64,000 bases of DNA from an uncultured Bacilli bacterium (GCA_934100165.1 CAKOPN010000005.1:103942-167941); one strand, 5' to 3'. Shown: positions 9,689 through 19,995, numbered from the stretch's first letter. Numbers and translations: made by a program. The notes: generated from the letters alone by a model not told the origin.

Positions 9689-9734
9689 TTTTTATCTAAA
9701 AGTAATAAAAACCTTTAAAAAATCTAATATTTTG

Positions 9735-9764
9735 TTGATTTTACTTCTGAAAATTATGTATAAT
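9735..9764 (+). promoter_or_regulatory. Promoter for ppdK
   Basis: TTGATT (9735-9740), an 18-nt spacer and TATAAT (9759-9764), 25 nt before the ppdK ATG at 9789. Confidence 0.7.
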
Positions 9765-9788
9765 AAGTCTTGTGGAAAGGATGATTTT

Positions 9789-12419
9789 ATGAAGTATGTT
9801 TATGCCTTCAAAGAAGGAAACAAAGACATGAGAGAACTTCTTGGTGGTAAAGGTGCTAACCTTGCTGAAATGACAAGCATTGGCCTACCAGTTCCAAGAG
9901 GATTCACAGTTACTACAGAAGCTTGTACTAAGTACTATGAAGATGGTGAAAAGTTAGGCGACGAAGTAGTAAAACAAATTGAAGAAAAATTAAAAGAACT
10001 TGAAAAAGTCACTGGTAAGAAAATGGGAGATGTTAAGAACCCACTATTAGTATCAGTAAGAAGTGGTGCAAGAGCATCAATGCCAGGTATGATGGATACT
10101 GTATTAAACCTTGGTATCAATGATGTTGTTGCTAAAGGCTTTGCAGAAGCTACTAAAAATCCAAGATTTGTATATGACTCTTATAGAAGATTCATTCAAA
10201 TGTTTGCAGATGTAGTTATGGGATTCCCAAAGAGTTCTTTTGAAAGATTATTTGACAAGATCAAAGAAGAAAAGAAAGTTGAATATGATACTGAACTTTC
10301 TGCAGAAGACTTAATGGAAGTTGTAGAAATTTACAAGAAAGAATATAAAAAACATGCTGGATGTGAATTCCCACAAGATCCAAAAGTACAACTTATGGAA
10401 GCTGTTAAAGCAGTATTTAGAAGTTGGAACAATGAACGTGCAATTACTTATAGAAGATTAAATGATATTCCAGGTAGTTGGGGAACTGCTGTAAACGTTC
10501 AAGAAATGGTTTATGGTAACAGAGGAGACGACTGTGGAACAGGTGTTGCCTTCACAAGAAACCCTGCAACTGGTGAAAAGAAATTATTTGGTGAATACTT
10601 AATGAATGCACAAGGTGAAGACGTTGTTGCTGGAATTAGAACACCACAATCAATTGAAACTTTAAAAGAAGTAATGCCAGAATGCTATAACGAATTCGTT
10701 AAAATTTGTAATATCCTTGAAGATCATTACAAAGATATGCAAGATATGGAATTTACTATTGAAAATGGTAAATTATTCATGCTTCAAACAAGAAATGGTA
10801 AGAGAACAGCTCAAGCTGCATTAAAGATTGCTGTTGATTTAGTAAAAGAAAAAATGATTACTAAAGAAGAAGCTTTATTAAAAGTTGAACCAAAGCAATT
10901 GGATCAATTATTACATCCTAATTTTGATCAAAAAGCACTTAAAGCTGCTACACCAGTAGCTAAAGGACTCGCTGCATCTCCAGGAGCTGCAACAGGTAAG
11001 ATTTACTTCACTGCTGAAGATGTAATTGAAGCTCACAAAAATGGAGAAAAAGATATCTTATTAGTAAGACTTGAAACATCTCCAGAAGACATTGAAGGAA
11101 TGAACCTTGCTCATGGTGTACTAACTATCCGTGGTGGTATGACTTCACATGCTGCAGTTGTTGCACGTGGAATGGGTACTTGCTGTGTATCAGGTTGCGG
11201 TGAATTAAGAATCGATGAAGAAAAGAAAACTGTAACTACAAAAGACGGTAAAGTATACAAAGAAGGAGACTGGATGAGCTTAGATGGTTCTACTGGTAAC
11301 GTTTATGGTGAACAAATTAAAACTGTTGAACCAAGCATTACTGGAGACTTCGAAACATTTATGTCTTGGGCAGATCGTGCTAGAAAATTAAAAGTTAGAA
11401 CAAATGCTGATACACCAAAAGATGCATTACAAGCTAAAAAGTTTGGAGCAGAAGGTATCGGACTTTGTAGAACAGAGCACATGTTCTTTGAAGAAGAAAG
11501 AATTTTCAACTTCCGTAAGATGATTTGTGCTGATACAGTAGAAGATAGAGAAAAAGCATTAGAGGGAATTCTTCCATATCAAAGAGATGACTTTGAAGGA
11601 CTATTCAGAGCAATGGAAGGATACGGAGTAAATATTCGTTTCTTAGACCCACCTCTACATGAATTCTTACCTCATACTGACGAAGAAATCAAACCACTTG
11701 CTAAGAGCTTAGGTATGACTTTCGAAGCATTAAAGAACCGTGTAGAATCATTAAAAGAATTTAACCCAATGATGGGTCATCGTGGATGTCGTCTTGCTAT
11801 TACATATCCAGAAATAGCTAGAATGCAAACAAGAGCAGTTATCGAAGCTGCAATTAAAGTTAACAAAGATGGACTTAACGTTAAACCTGAAATCATGATT
11901 CCACTTGTTGGAGATGTTAAGGAATTAAAATATGTTAAGAATATCGTTGTAGAAACAGCAGATGAAATCATCAAAAAGGCTGGAGTTAAACTTGAATACC
12001 ATGTTGGTACTATGATTGAAATACCACGTGCTGCAATTACTGCAGATAAGATTGCTGAAGAAGCAGAATTCTTCTCATTCGGAACTAACGATTTAACTCA
12101 AATGACTTATGGTTTCTCAAGAGACGATGCTGGTAAATTCCTTGAAGATTACTACAAAAAAGGAATTTTTGAAAGTGATCCATTTGCTAAAGTTGACCAA
12201 GAAGGTGTTGGTGAACTTATGAAGATTGCTATCGAAAAAGGTAAAAAGACTAGAAAAGATATTAAACTTGGTATCTGTGGAGAACATGGTGGAGAGCCTT
12301 CTACTGTTGAATTCTGTCACAATATTGGATTAACATACGTATCTTGTAGTCCATTTAGAGTACCACTTGCTCGTCTTGCAGCAGCTCAAGCAGCAGTTAA
12401 AGAAAAAATGAGTAAGTAA
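9789..12419 (+). CDS. ppdK: Pyruvate, phosphate dikinase
   Basis: Interconverts pyruvate + ATP + Pi with phosphoenolpyruvate + AMP + PPi, usually working glycolytically in such anaerobes. The 876 residues show the N-terminal ATP-grasp domain (LLGGKGANLAEM, VSVRSGARASMPGMMDTVLNLG), the swivelling domain with catalytic His454 in GGMTSHAAVVARGMG, and the C-terminal PEP/pyruvate domain (NPMMGHRGCR, GEHGGEPS, VSCSPFRVPLARLAAAQA). ATG 9789 is chosen over upstream TTG 9732 because AAAGGA lies about 9 nt before it and the promoter falls between the two. Codon use is more biased than its neighbours, as expected of a highly expressed gene. Monocistronic. Confidence 0.97.
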   Translation: MKYVYAFKEGNKDMRELLGGKGANLAEMTSIGLPVPRGFTVTTEACTKYYEDGEKLGDEVVKQIEEKLKELEKVTGKKMGDVKNPLLVSVRSGARASMPGMMDTVLNLGINDVVAKGFAEATKNPRFVYDSYRRFIQMFADVVMGFPKSSFERLFDKIKEEKKVEYDTELSAEDLMEVVEIYKKEYKKHAGCEFPQDPKVQLMEAVKAVFRSWNNERAITYRRLNDIPGSWGTAVNVQEMVYGNRGDDCGTGVAFTRNPATGEKKLFGEYLMNAQGEDVVAGIRTPQSIETLKEVMPECYNEFVKICNILEDHYKDMQDMEFTIENGKLFMLQTRNGKRTAQAALKIAVDLVKEKMITKEEALLKVEPKQLDQLLHPNFDQKALKAATPVAKGLAASPGAATGKIYFTAEDVIEAHKNGEKDILLVRLETSPEDIEGMNLAHGVLTIRGGMTSHAAVVARGMGTCCVSGCGELRIDEEKKTVTTKDGKVYKEGDWMSLDGSTGNVYGEQIKTVEPSITGDFETFMSWADRARKLKVRTNADTPKDALQAKKFGAEGIGLCRTEHMFFEEERIFNFRKMICADTVEDREKALEGILPYQRDDFEGLFRAMEGYGVNIRFLDPPLHEFLPHTDEEIKPLAKSLGMTFEALKNRVESLKEFNPMMGHRGCRLAITYPEIARMQTRAVIEAAIKVNKDGLNVKPEIMIPLVGDVKELKYVKNIVVETADEIIKKAGVKLEYHVGTMIEIPRAAITADKIAEEAEFFSFGTNDLTQMTYGFSRDDAGKFLEDYYKKGIFESDPFAKVDQEGVGELMKIAIEKGKKTRKDIKLGICGEHGGEPSTVEFCHNIGLTYVSCSPFRVPLARLAAAQAAVKEKMSK

Positions 12420-12430
12420 TTAGATATAAT

Positions 12431-12459
12431 AAAAAGCATTCCAAAAGGAGTGCTTTTTT
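12431..12459 (+). terminator. Terminator of ppdK
   Basis: AAAAAGCATTCC, an AAAA loop, then GGAGTGCTTTTTT, followed by further T-rich sequence. Confidence 0.85.
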
Positions 12460-12528
12460 GCTTTTTTAATCTCAAAACACTTTAAATAATAATGCAGTTT
12501 TGGTATAATCAATATAGGTGAATTTTAT

Positions 12529-13434
12529 ATGAAAGTAATGTGTATAGGTCAAGCAGCCTACGATATAACACTTCCACTCGATCACTTTCCTGTTGAAAAT
12601 AAAAAAACAAGAGTAAATGGAAAAGTAGAGTGTGGTGGCGGAAGCTCTTCTAACTGTTCATATCTTTTAGCAAAATGGGGACTTGATACTTATTTCGCCG
12701 GAATAATTGGTAATGATTACTATGGGCAAAAGATTATCAAAGAATATGAAAGTGTAAATGTCAACATGAAGTACTTGGAGGTAAGTGATAAATTTCCAAC
12801 AACTTCAAGTTATATAGTTGCAAACACTACAAGCGGTACAAGAACGATTTTAACAAGTAGGTGCAAAGACATAAAGATGGAAGGAAGAGAAATAAATGAT
12901 GAGTTCGATTATCTTCTATTTGATGGCTATGAAAAAGATTTTGCTATGGAAGCTGTTAAGAAAAATCCAAATGCTGTAAAAATACTTGACGCTGGTAGTA
13001 TGAAAGAAGCAACGGTTGAACTTACAAAGGTAGTAGATTATGTCGTTTGTTCTCACGATTTTGCAAATGAGTACTCGGGAGTAGAAATAAATTACAATGA
13101 TACAAATACAATTGTAATGGCATACGAGAAACTAAAGGAAAAAATTCCAAATAACGTCATCATAACTTTAGAAGAACATGGATGTTTTACTAAAATAGGT
13201 GATGAATATAAAATAATACCCAGTATAAAAGTAAAACCTGTTGATTCAACTGGTGCTGGAGATATTTTCCATGGAGCATTCTTGTATTTCCTTTCTAAGG
13301 GTTACAATCTTGAGACTGTACTATACTTGTCAAATATAACAGGGGCTTTATCTGTTGAAAAGATAGGAAGCAGATTCTCTATTCCAACACTGGAGGAAGT
13401 TATAAATAAATATAATGATACAGTACAGAAATAA
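12529..13434 (+). CDS. PfkB-family carbohydrate kinase
   Basis: ATP-dependent sugar or nucleoside kinase of the ribokinase superfamily. N-terminal MCIGQAAYDIT and the substrate-site motif VECGGGSSSNCSYLLAKWG are followed by the C-terminal DSTGAGDIFHGAFLYFLSKG, which contains the anion hole and catalytic Asp. Length (301 aa) is typical. A TATAAT with extended TGG lies at 12504-12509, and AGGTG precedes the ATG. The substrate (fructose, ribose or other) cannot be decided from sequence alone. The stop codon is 1 nt from the smr start, so the two genes are probably coupled. Confidence 0.88.
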   Translation: MKVMCIGQAAYDITLPLDHFPVENKKTRVNGKVECGGGSSSNCSYLLAKWGLDTYFAGIIGNDYYGQKIIKEYESVNVNMKYLEVSDKFPTTSSYIVANTTSGTRTILTSRCKDIKMEGREINDEFDYLLFDGYEKDFAMEAVKKNPNAVKILDAGSMKEATVELTKVVDYVVCSHDFANEYSGVEINYNDTNTIVMAYEKLKEKIPNNVIITLEEHGCFTKIGDEYKIIPSIKVKPVDSTGAGDIFHGAFLYFLSKGYNLETVLYLSNITGALSVEKIGSRFSIPTLEEVINKYNDTVQK

Positions 13435-13435
13435 T

Positions 13436-13729
13436 ATGCCAAGAATTGATTTGCATGGCGAAGATAGAATTGGAGCAAGAATTCTAGTAAAGTCATTTAT
13501 AAATGACAACTATCTACTTGGAAACTTAGAGTTTGCCATAGTACATGGAATAGGCCAGGGAATACTTAGGAAAGAAGTTGACGAAGTATTGAAAAAAGAT
13601 AAGAGAGTTTTAGAGTATGGAACAGATTACTTTAATATGGGATGCACACTTGTCAGAATAGCTAAAAAAGTTGACAATAACAAGGAAATGTGTTATAATA
13701 GGGCACATAAATTGAAGGGGGATATATAA
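13436..13729 (+). CDS. Smr-domain protein
   Basis: Stand-alone Smr domain, the nuclease-like module found at the C-terminus of MutS2. PRIDLHGED at the start, IVHGIGQGILRKEVDEVLKKDKRVLEY in the middle and TLVRI at the end are the LDLHG and HGxG motifs with correct spacing. I place the start at ATG 13436, right at the PfkB stop; an in-frame ATG at 13415 would overlap PfkB by 20 nt. The tail (KKVDNNKEMCYNRAHKLKGDI) is not conserved-looking and is encoded by DNA that also holds a consensus promoter. Confidence 0.85.
   Translation: MPRIDLHGEDRIGARILVKSFINDNYLLGNLEFAIVHGIGQGILRKEVDEVLKKDKRVLEYGTDYFNMGCTLVRIAKKVDNNKEMCYNRAHKLKGDI
13671..13699 (+). promoter_or_regulatory. Consensus promoter inside the 3' end of smr
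   Basis: TTGACA (13671-13676), exactly 17 nt, TATAAT (13694-13699) with an extended TGT just before it. It lies within the smr coding region and 32 nt before the ATG of the repeat protein at 13731, which also has AAGGGGG at 13715-13721. This is the strongest promoter I see in the window. Confidence 0.85.
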
Positions 13730-13730
13730 T

Positions 13731-16016
13731 ATGTATACAGATGAAGAAGAAAAAAGAAGCTTTCCAATTAGAACATTCTTAATAAGTCTACTACTAATAA
13801 TCATCTTTGTTTTACTATTAGTATGGTTATTACCAATGCCTAATTTGAAAGGATTAAACAATAGAATATTTAACGCAAATGTTCAAGAAATGAAGAATGC
13901 GGCAATACCGTATTTTACAACAGACAAATTACCACAAGAAATAGGTGATGAAGTAAAATTAACACTTCAAGAAATGCTTGATTTAAAACTTTTACTTCCA
14001 TTCACAGACAAAAATGGTGAAACATGTGATACAAAGAATTCTTACGTTACATTGACAAAGAAAAAAGATTACTATGAAATGAAAATCAATTTGAAATGTA
14101 ATGGAGAAGAAGACTATATAATAGTTAAACTTGGCTGCTACTCATATTGTACTAGTGCAGTATGTGAGGAAGATAAACCAAATCCAACACCAACACCAAC
14201 ACCTACAGAAACAGGACCTTCATGTGTTCTATATGTAGCAAATGGAACAGCTGGTGAAAATGGTTGGTATCTATCAGATGCAGTTGTTAAATTTAAATCA
14301 AAAACAGCTGGAAAAGGTGCAACAATAACTGGTTATGGCCTTGGAACAGGTGGAGTTAATTACAATAAAAATGATTCTTATACAGTAACTAAAAATGGTT
14401 CTACAACAGTTTATGGTTATGTAAAAGATTCAAATGGAAAAACTGCTGTATGTAGTATTATTGTGAAAAAAGATAATGTAAAACCTAGCTGTGATCTTGG
14501 AGTGCTTGCTGGAGTTAAAGGAAATAATGGAAGTTATACTTCAGATGTAATCGTTGGATTTACTTCAAGAACAGACAAAGAAAGTGGTGTTAGTGCTTAT
14601 GGTATAACTAATAGCAGTACACCAACATACAATAACAAAACAAGATATACAATAAATACAAATGGAAATCATAAAGTATATGGATACATAAAAGATTATG
14701 CTGGAAACACTGCTGTTTGTGATATTACAATAAATCGTAATGCAGAACACAAAGATTCAAATCCTAGCTGTACATTAGAAATTGCTGAAGGAACATTAGG
14801 TGCAAATGGTTGGTATCTAGGTAATGTCAATGTTAGATTTGCTTCTAAGACAACAACTAATGGTGCAACAATAACAGGATTTGGAATTGGTTTCAGTGAA
14901 ACATATGCTGGAAACAACACTTACTTAGTTACTAAGGATGGAACATCAACATTGTATGGTTATGTAAAAGATTCGAATGACAATAAAGCTACATGTAGTA
15001 TAGTTGTTAAGAAAGATCAAACAAAACCAAGCTGTTCATTAACAGTATTAAATGGAACACTAGGTGGAGATAACTTCTATACATCTGATGTAACAATTGG
15101 TTTCAGTTCAAGAGTTGACAGTGCAAGTGGAATACAATCATTTGGACTTGGAAAGAGCAAAACATATGCTGGAAATAAAACATATTTAGTTAACACAATT
15201 GGTAAACATACAATATATGGATATGTTAAAGACTATGCTGGTAATGAAGCAGAATGTAGTATAACAGTTGAAAAGAGAAATAAAATAGAATATCAATATA
15301 AGAAAGACATTTCAGCACAATACAGTGCTTGGAGTGACTATACAACAACAACATACAACCCTGCTAATCCACCACAATTTGGTAAATATCCATTATTAGA
15401 GATTGAAGATTTAGGAAAAACACAAGAAGTTGATTATTACAAATATACAAAAGGCGATGCAATCTACAAAAACGAAATAGTAAAAGTTGGTACAATAACA
15501 GAAAGCTATTGTAAAGATTACGATTACTATAGAATAACTACAACAACAGGTTCAACAACATATGCAGTTAGTAAAGGTGCAGGATGGAGATATGTTGGTA
15601 GAGTTACTACTACAGGATATCCAACTGATACATTAGCTGTTAAATATGAATTTGTTGGAGAAGACTGGTCAGATTGTGGAACAGGATGTTCAAGAACTTC
15701 TACAAAAGTATGGAATAAATATGTAAGAGACGCTTACAAAGCAGATGGATCAAATACATTAGTAACATCTACAGGTGTAGAAGTTAAATGTGGTGAAGTA
15801 GAACAAAAACAAGTAGAAATATTTGCAAATGCAAAAGCTTTAGTAGGATATGCAGAAGTTAGAACACCAGTATACAAAGATGTTTATAAATATAGATATA
15901 GAAAACGTACTTTAATTAAAAATGCCTATACAGATTACAAATGGAGTATATATAACGATAAGACACTACTTGATCAAGGATATGTAATGACCGGGAATAC
16001 AAGAGTAGTTGAGTAA
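13731..16016 (+). CDS. Membrane-anchored protein with alternating Ig-like repeats
   Basis: A short acidic cytoplasmic tail, one membrane helix (residues about 16-36), a globular domain with several Cys (37-150), a Pro-Thr linker, then four consecutive domains of about 85-90 residues starting with PSC near residues 163, 253, 345 and 432. Each opens and closes with Cys (PSCxL ... AxCxIxV), suggesting one disulfide per repeat. Repeats 1 and 3 share NGWYLxxxxVxFxSKT, repeats 2 and 4 share YTSDVxxGFxSRxDxxSG, an A-B-A-B pattern. A Tyr- and Lys-rich C-terminal domain follows without a sorting signal. Expressed from the consensus promoter in smr, together with the next gene. I infer an extracytoplasmic structural or adhesive role. 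Confidence 0.8.
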   Translation: MYTDEEEKRSFPIRTFLISLLLIIIFVLLLVWLLPMPNLKGLNNRIFNANVQEMKNAAIPYFTTDKLPQEIGDEVKLTLQEMLDLKLLLPFTDKNGETCDTKNSYVTLTKKKDYYEMKINLKCNGEEDYIIVKLGCYSYCTSAVCEEDKPNPTPTPTPTETGPSCVLYVANGTAGENGWYLSDAVVKFKSKTAGKGATITGYGLGTGGVNYNKNDSYTVTKNGSTTVYGYVKDSNGKTAVCSIIVKKDNVKPSCDLGVLAGVKGNNGSYTSDVIVGFTSRTDKESGVSAYGITNSSTPTYNNKTRYTINTNGNHKVYGYIKDYAGNTAVCDITINRNAEHKDSNPSCTLEIAEGTLGANGWYLGNVNVRFASKTTTNGATITGFGIGFSETYAGNNTYLVTKDGTSTLYGYVKDSNDNKATCSIVVKKDQTKPSCSLTVLNGTLGGDNFYTSDVTIGFSSRVDSASGIQSFGLGKSKTYAGNKTYLVNTIGKHTIYGYVKDYAGNEAECSITVEKRNKIEYQYKKDISAQYSAWSDYTTTTYNPANPPQFGKYPLLEIEDLGKTQEVDYYKYTKGDAIYKNEIVKVGTITESYCKDYDYYRITTTTGSTTYAVSKGAGWRYVGRVTTTGYPTDTLAVKYEFVGEDWSDCGTGCSRTSTKVWNKYVRDAYKADGSNTLVTSTGVEVKCGEVEQKQVEIFANAKALVGYAEVRTPVYKDVYKYRYRKRTLIKNAYTDYKWSIYNDKTLLDQGYVMTGNTRVVE

Positions 16017-16035
16017 GGAAAGGGGTATATAAACT

Positions 16036-19000
16036 ATGGATAAATATAAAAAAATAAGTATAGTTAATGAATACAACCAAGAAACTAAAAAATGGGAAAT
16101 TAAACAAATAGTTATTTTTAAAGAAGATGGTGCACCAATTATTAGTAATTTTAAAGGTACTAACCACCTAGTAACTTTTGTTAAAATTATGGAAGCAAAA
16201 GGATATGACATTATGAAAGATGGCTTAAGAAAAGCCATCAACGATGGAGTTGTAAATGTTGTATCAAAATCAAATGATAAAGAAATGAGCTTACTTAATG
16301 CAGAGATTTTAAGTGAACAAATTAAATATCAAAAAGAAGTTAAAAACGAAAAAAAATCTGTGGATGAGGAAAAGCCAAGAATTAAGCTAACTAAAGAAGA
16401 TGTTGAATTAGCAGAATACTTTAGAAAAGAAATCTTAAGAGCTAACGGTATGCTTCCACCAGTTGGGCAAAAAGAAATAGAAGAACTTGCTAAAACAAAT
16501 GAAAGAGTAGCAGCTTTAGAAGAAGCAAGAAAACGTCTTTCAGAAGGAAAACTTTCAAAAGAAGAATTTGAAAAAATACATAATACATATAGAGATCAAC
16601 TTGCAGCAGCAATTAAAAATGCTCAAAAAGAAGCTTCTAAAGAAACGACAAATGAACAAGCACAAAAAGTAGAAGAACCAAAGAAAGAAACTAAGAAAAT
16701 AAAATTAGCTAAAGAAGATGTTGAATTAGCAGAATACTTTAGAAAAGAAATTTTAAGAGACAATGGAATGCTTCCACCAGTTGGACAAAAAGAAATAGAA
16801 GAACTTGCAAAAACAAACGAAAGAGTAGCAGCATTAGAGAAAGCAAGAGAATTAGTTAACAGTAATAAATTGTCTAAAGAAGCTTTCCAAAAGTTACATG
16901 ATGAATATAGATTACAATTGGCAAGTGCTATAAAAGAAGCTTCACAAAAAGCCGAAAAAGAAGAAGTTGAACAAGCTAAAAAACTACCAAAAGAAGATGC
17001 TGAGTTAATAGAGTACTTTAGAAAAGAAATTTTAAGAAATAATGGAATGCTTCCACCGGTTGGAGAAAAAGCTATTGAAGAACTTGCAAAAACAAACGAA
17101 AGAGTAAAAAATCTAGAAAATGCTAAAAAGATGGTAGCTAATAAAGAAATTTCTGAAAAAACATATGAAGCACTTAGAAATGCTTATAGAGCACAATTGG
17201 CAGAGTCAATTAAAAGAAACTCTGTTAACGTTGAGCCAACAAAAGCAAAAGTTGAACCAGTAAAAGCAAAAGTTTCAACAGTGTCACCAAAAGTGGCACC
17301 AGAGTATGCAAAAGAAACATTTGCACCAAAAGTTGAAAACAAGAAAGAAAAGGTTTCAACAGTGCCACCAAAAGTAGCACCAGAGTATGCAAAAGAAACA
17401 TTTGCACCAAAAGTTGAAAACAAGAACGAAAAGGTTTCAGCAGTGTCACCAAAGGTAACAACAGACCATGTAAAAGAAACAGTAAAACCATCAGATGTTA
17501 AGTCAAATGATAAAGTTAAAACTGATGATAATAATAAAATAAAGATAAATAAAGAAAAATCTAAAAAGCCTGTAACAGCAATTAACATTAATGAAACAAA
17601 AAATGACGACGAAATTAAAACTGTACCAGTAGGAAAAGAGAAATTTACTGTAAGAGTAAAGAAAGCTTGGAAAAAAGTTGTAGCAACAGTATTAGCAGCT
17701 GCAGCAGTAGTAGGAGCAGCATTAGGAATTGATAAACTAATAAAGAGAAATAAAAATAACTCTAATATTACACCAATTCCAACAGTTACTCATAATCAAA
17801 ATGTAACACCAGCTCCAACACCAGCACAAGTACCAGTTTTAGTAAACACTGTCATGAACAATTATTGCAACGAATATAATGTTCCAGCAAATACAAGAGC
17901 TTTCTTAAGACAGCAAAAAGTTTTGAATTTCTTAAGTCAATATAAGAATGAAAGTCAATTAAGAGAAGCAATAAGTGCATTATGTTATGGATATGAAGCA
18001 AATCTTCTTATCGATAAAAATGGTAACTTTAAAGTTGATGATCAAGGAAATCTATACTTATATTCATTTACAAATGACTTCCTTTGTGCTAAAGCAGTTG
18101 TAAATAATTACACACCAGAACAAATGCTTGCGGTATTTGGAAATACTGATGTTACTTATGAACAAATAATGGATGGATTTAAAGAATATTGGAGAACTGT
18201 TAGAACATATAGTACTGTAGCAACTGAAGAGCTTCCATTCAGATATTTAACTAATAGTGATGCAGATGCTACAAAAGCATTAAATGGACTATTTGATAAA
18301 ATAATAGATGTAAACGTTAATCGTCAAAACGGAACATTAACAAGTGAACATACTGATAACTTTATAGTTGCAGTTGATGAACTATTTGTACAAAATGATC
18401 AAGGATTAAAATTAACTGAAGGTACTAAAACAATAGCAGCAGCTATCGTTGATGGTTATGTAGCAGTACAATCACAAGTAGCTAATGGTGAAGCATTGTA
18501 CTTACATACTGATCATGGTTATGCTAAAGCTGGTATTAACCTTAAAGAAGTTGATGGACACTTTGTTATTGAGTCAGAAGATAAGACTGCATTTGAATTT
18601 ACAAATCTTTTCGATGTAGTAAATCATACATATGCAGATGCAAATCGTTATAATAGTAATTGCTTAAGAGAAAAAGAAATTCTTTTAACAAACATAAACG
18701 AAATGCATAAACTTGCTAGAGAAACAGAGTCAAATGTAAGAATAAATTTTGCAACTTTATTATATAGAAATGGCATGATAGATTACGCAAACAAAGTTCT
18801 AGATGGAAACTATTCACAAGACTTATTAGACAGAATTGAAAATGCTAATCCAACATTAGCAACAGAAATCGATACTTTCCAAAAAAATCTTGCAACTGCA
18901 CAATCAGAATATGTACCATTTAATGTAACAACTAATGGAATTGATGAGTTATTAGGAATTAAAGGATTAAAGAATAATCACATACCATTTATCAATAAAG

Positions 19001-19995
19001 TAAGAGAAGAAGCACTAGAAGCTAACTATACACTAGTAAATGGAAAATGGTATACAGATGAAAAAGGCTATAGTAGAGGATGGTCAGGAGTAGGAGGCAC
19101 AACAACTACTACAACAACACATGTTGAAGAAGTTGATTACGATGATCTTACAAATGAAGAGAAAAAAGAAGCAGACAAGCAAAAAGAAGAGCTTGAGAAA
19201 AACCAAGAAGAAGAAAATAAAAAAAGAGAAGAAGAAGCTAGAAGAGTTGCTCAAGAAATAGTAGATGGAATTCAAAATGGTACTATGAGTGATGACGAAG
19301 CAATGAAGAAAGCTTCTGATGTTGGACTAATAATTGAACCAGGAACATTTGATAAGTTAAGAGACTTAGCAAAAAATCCTGAATTAACAGATAAGATTGA
19401 TAAAGAGCTTGAAGAGAAAAACAGACGTGAACAAGAAGAAGCAGAAAGACGTAATGAAGAGGAACAAAGAAGACTTGCTGAAGAAGAAGCTAAAAGACAA
19501 AAAGAGTTTGAAGATTTAATAAAACAAGGTGAAAATGCTGATATTATTGAACCTACACAAGCTCCAACAAACACTCCGGCACCTACACCTGCTCCAACAA
19601 ATACGCCAGAACCAACACCAACACCAGCGCCTACACAAGCTCCAACAAACACACCAGAACCAACACCAGCACCTACACAAGACATAGATTATAGTGACCC
19701 AGATAGAGTAGACCATGATGCTGGAGAAAAACCACTAGAAGATGATTCTAATGTTAGAAAACAATCTAGTGAAGATGAACTAGTTCAAGAAGTAAATGTT
19801 GAAGAGCTAGAAGAAGGAATTGAAGAATTAGAACAACCTATCAAGGAAGATGCAGAAGTAAAAGAAAGTTCAGCAAAAAAAGACTTCTATGCAAATGCAA
19901 AAGCAATATTAACTGCACTTGATGAAGAAGACTTAGACATTGATGAAGTAAAAAGAAATGCAGGACCTATTTTAGGTAAAAAAATTAACGGTTAA
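16036..19995 (+). CDS. Giant repeat and coiled-coil membrane protein, 1319 aa
   Basis: Starts 19 nt after the Ig-repeat gene. After an N-terminal domain of about 100 residues come three near-identical modules (about residues 115-195, 228-305 and 313-390) with the core ELxEYFRKEILRxNGMLPPVGxKxIEELAKTNERV. A basic low-complexity stretch containing two PKVAPEYAKETFAPKVENK units precedes one membrane helix (about 545-565). Outside it lies a Ser/Thr-Pro spacer, a globular domain (about 600-1000), a long charged helix likely to form a coiled coil (about 1040-1165), a TPxPAPTxxPTNTPEP segment and an acidic tail. I know no family. Topology (N-terminus inside) and operon partner suggest an envelope-spanning structural protein. 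Confidence 0.78.
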   Translation: MDKYKKISIVNEYNQETKKWEIKQIVIFKEDGAPIISNFKGTNHLVTFVKIMEAKGYDIMKDGLRKAINDGVVNVVSKSNDKEMSLLNAEILSEQIKYQKEVKNEKKSVDEEKPRIKLTKEDVELAEYFRKEILRANGMLPPVGQKEIEELAKTNERVAALEEARKRLSEGKLSKEEFEKIHNTYRDQLAAAIKNAQKEASKETTNEQAQKVEEPKKETKKIKLAKEDVELAEYFRKEILRDNGMLPPVGQKEIEELAKTNERVAALEKARELVNSNKLSKEAFQKLHDEYRLQLASAIKEASQKAEKEEVEQAKKLPKEDAELIEYFRKEILRNNGMLPPVGEKAIEELAKTNERVKNLENAKKMVANKEISEKTYEALRNAYRAQLAESIKRNSVNVEPTKAKVEPVKAKVSTVSPKVAPEYAKETFAPKVENKKEKVSTVPPKVAPEYAKETFAPKVENKNEKVSAVSPKVTTDHVKETVKPSDVKSNDKVKTDDNNKIKINKEKSKKPVTAININETKNDDEIKTVPVGKEKFTVRVKKAWKKVVATVLAAAAVVGAALGIDKLIKRNKNNSNITPIPTVTHNQNVTPAPTPAQVPVLVNTVMNNYCNEYNVPANTRAFLRQQKVLNFLSQYKNESQLREAISALCYGYEANLLIDKNGNFKVDDQGNLYLYSFTNDFLCAKAVVNNYTPEQMLAVFGNTDVTYEQIMDGFKEYWRTVRTYSTVATEELPFRYLTNSDADATKALNGLFDKIIDVNVNRQNGTLTSEHTDNFIVAVDELFVQNDQGLKLTEGTKTIAAAIVDGYVAVQSQVANGEALYLHTDHGYAKAGINLKEVDGHFVIESEDKTAFEFTNLFDVVNHTYADANRYNSNCLREKEILLTNINEMHKLARETESNVRINFATLLYRNGMIDYANKVLDGNYSQDLLDRIENANPTLATEIDTFQKNLATAQSEYVPFNVTTNGIDELLGIKGLKNNHIPFINKVREEALEANYTLVNGKWYTDEKGYSRGWSGVGGTTTTTTTHVEEVDYDDLTNEEKKEADKQKEELEKNQEEENKKREEEARRVAQEIVDGIQNGTMSDDEAMKKASDVGLIIEPGTFDKLRDLAKNPELTDKIDKELEEKNRREQEEAERRNEEEQRRLAEEEAKRQKEFEDLIKQGENADIIEPTQAPTNTPAPTPAPTNTPEPTPTPAPTQAPTNTPEPTPAPTQDIDYSDPDRVDHDAGEKPLEDDSNVRKQSSEDELVQEVNVEELEEGIEELEQPIKEDAEVKESSAKKDFYANAKAILTALDEEDLDIDEVKRNAGPILGKKING
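17232..17460 (+). repeat. Internal repeat encoding PKVAPEYAKETFAPKVENK units
   Basis: Two nearly exact DNA copies of about 75 bp (around 17270-17345 and 17348-17420) plus a decayed third within the 1319-aa gene. Recent slippage or unequal recombination is likely, and copy number could vary between strains. Confidence 0.7.

Noticed and set aside
17184..17588. 134-aa minus-strand ORF with repeats
   Set aside because: It is the antisense shadow of the PKVAPEYAKETFAPK repeats in the 1319-aa gene and has no ribosome-binding site.
19272..19685. 137-aa minus-strand Gly/Val/Cys-rich ORF
   Set aside because: It is antisense to the Thr-Pro repeat and coiled-coil region of the 1319-aa gene; its composition follows from the repeat.
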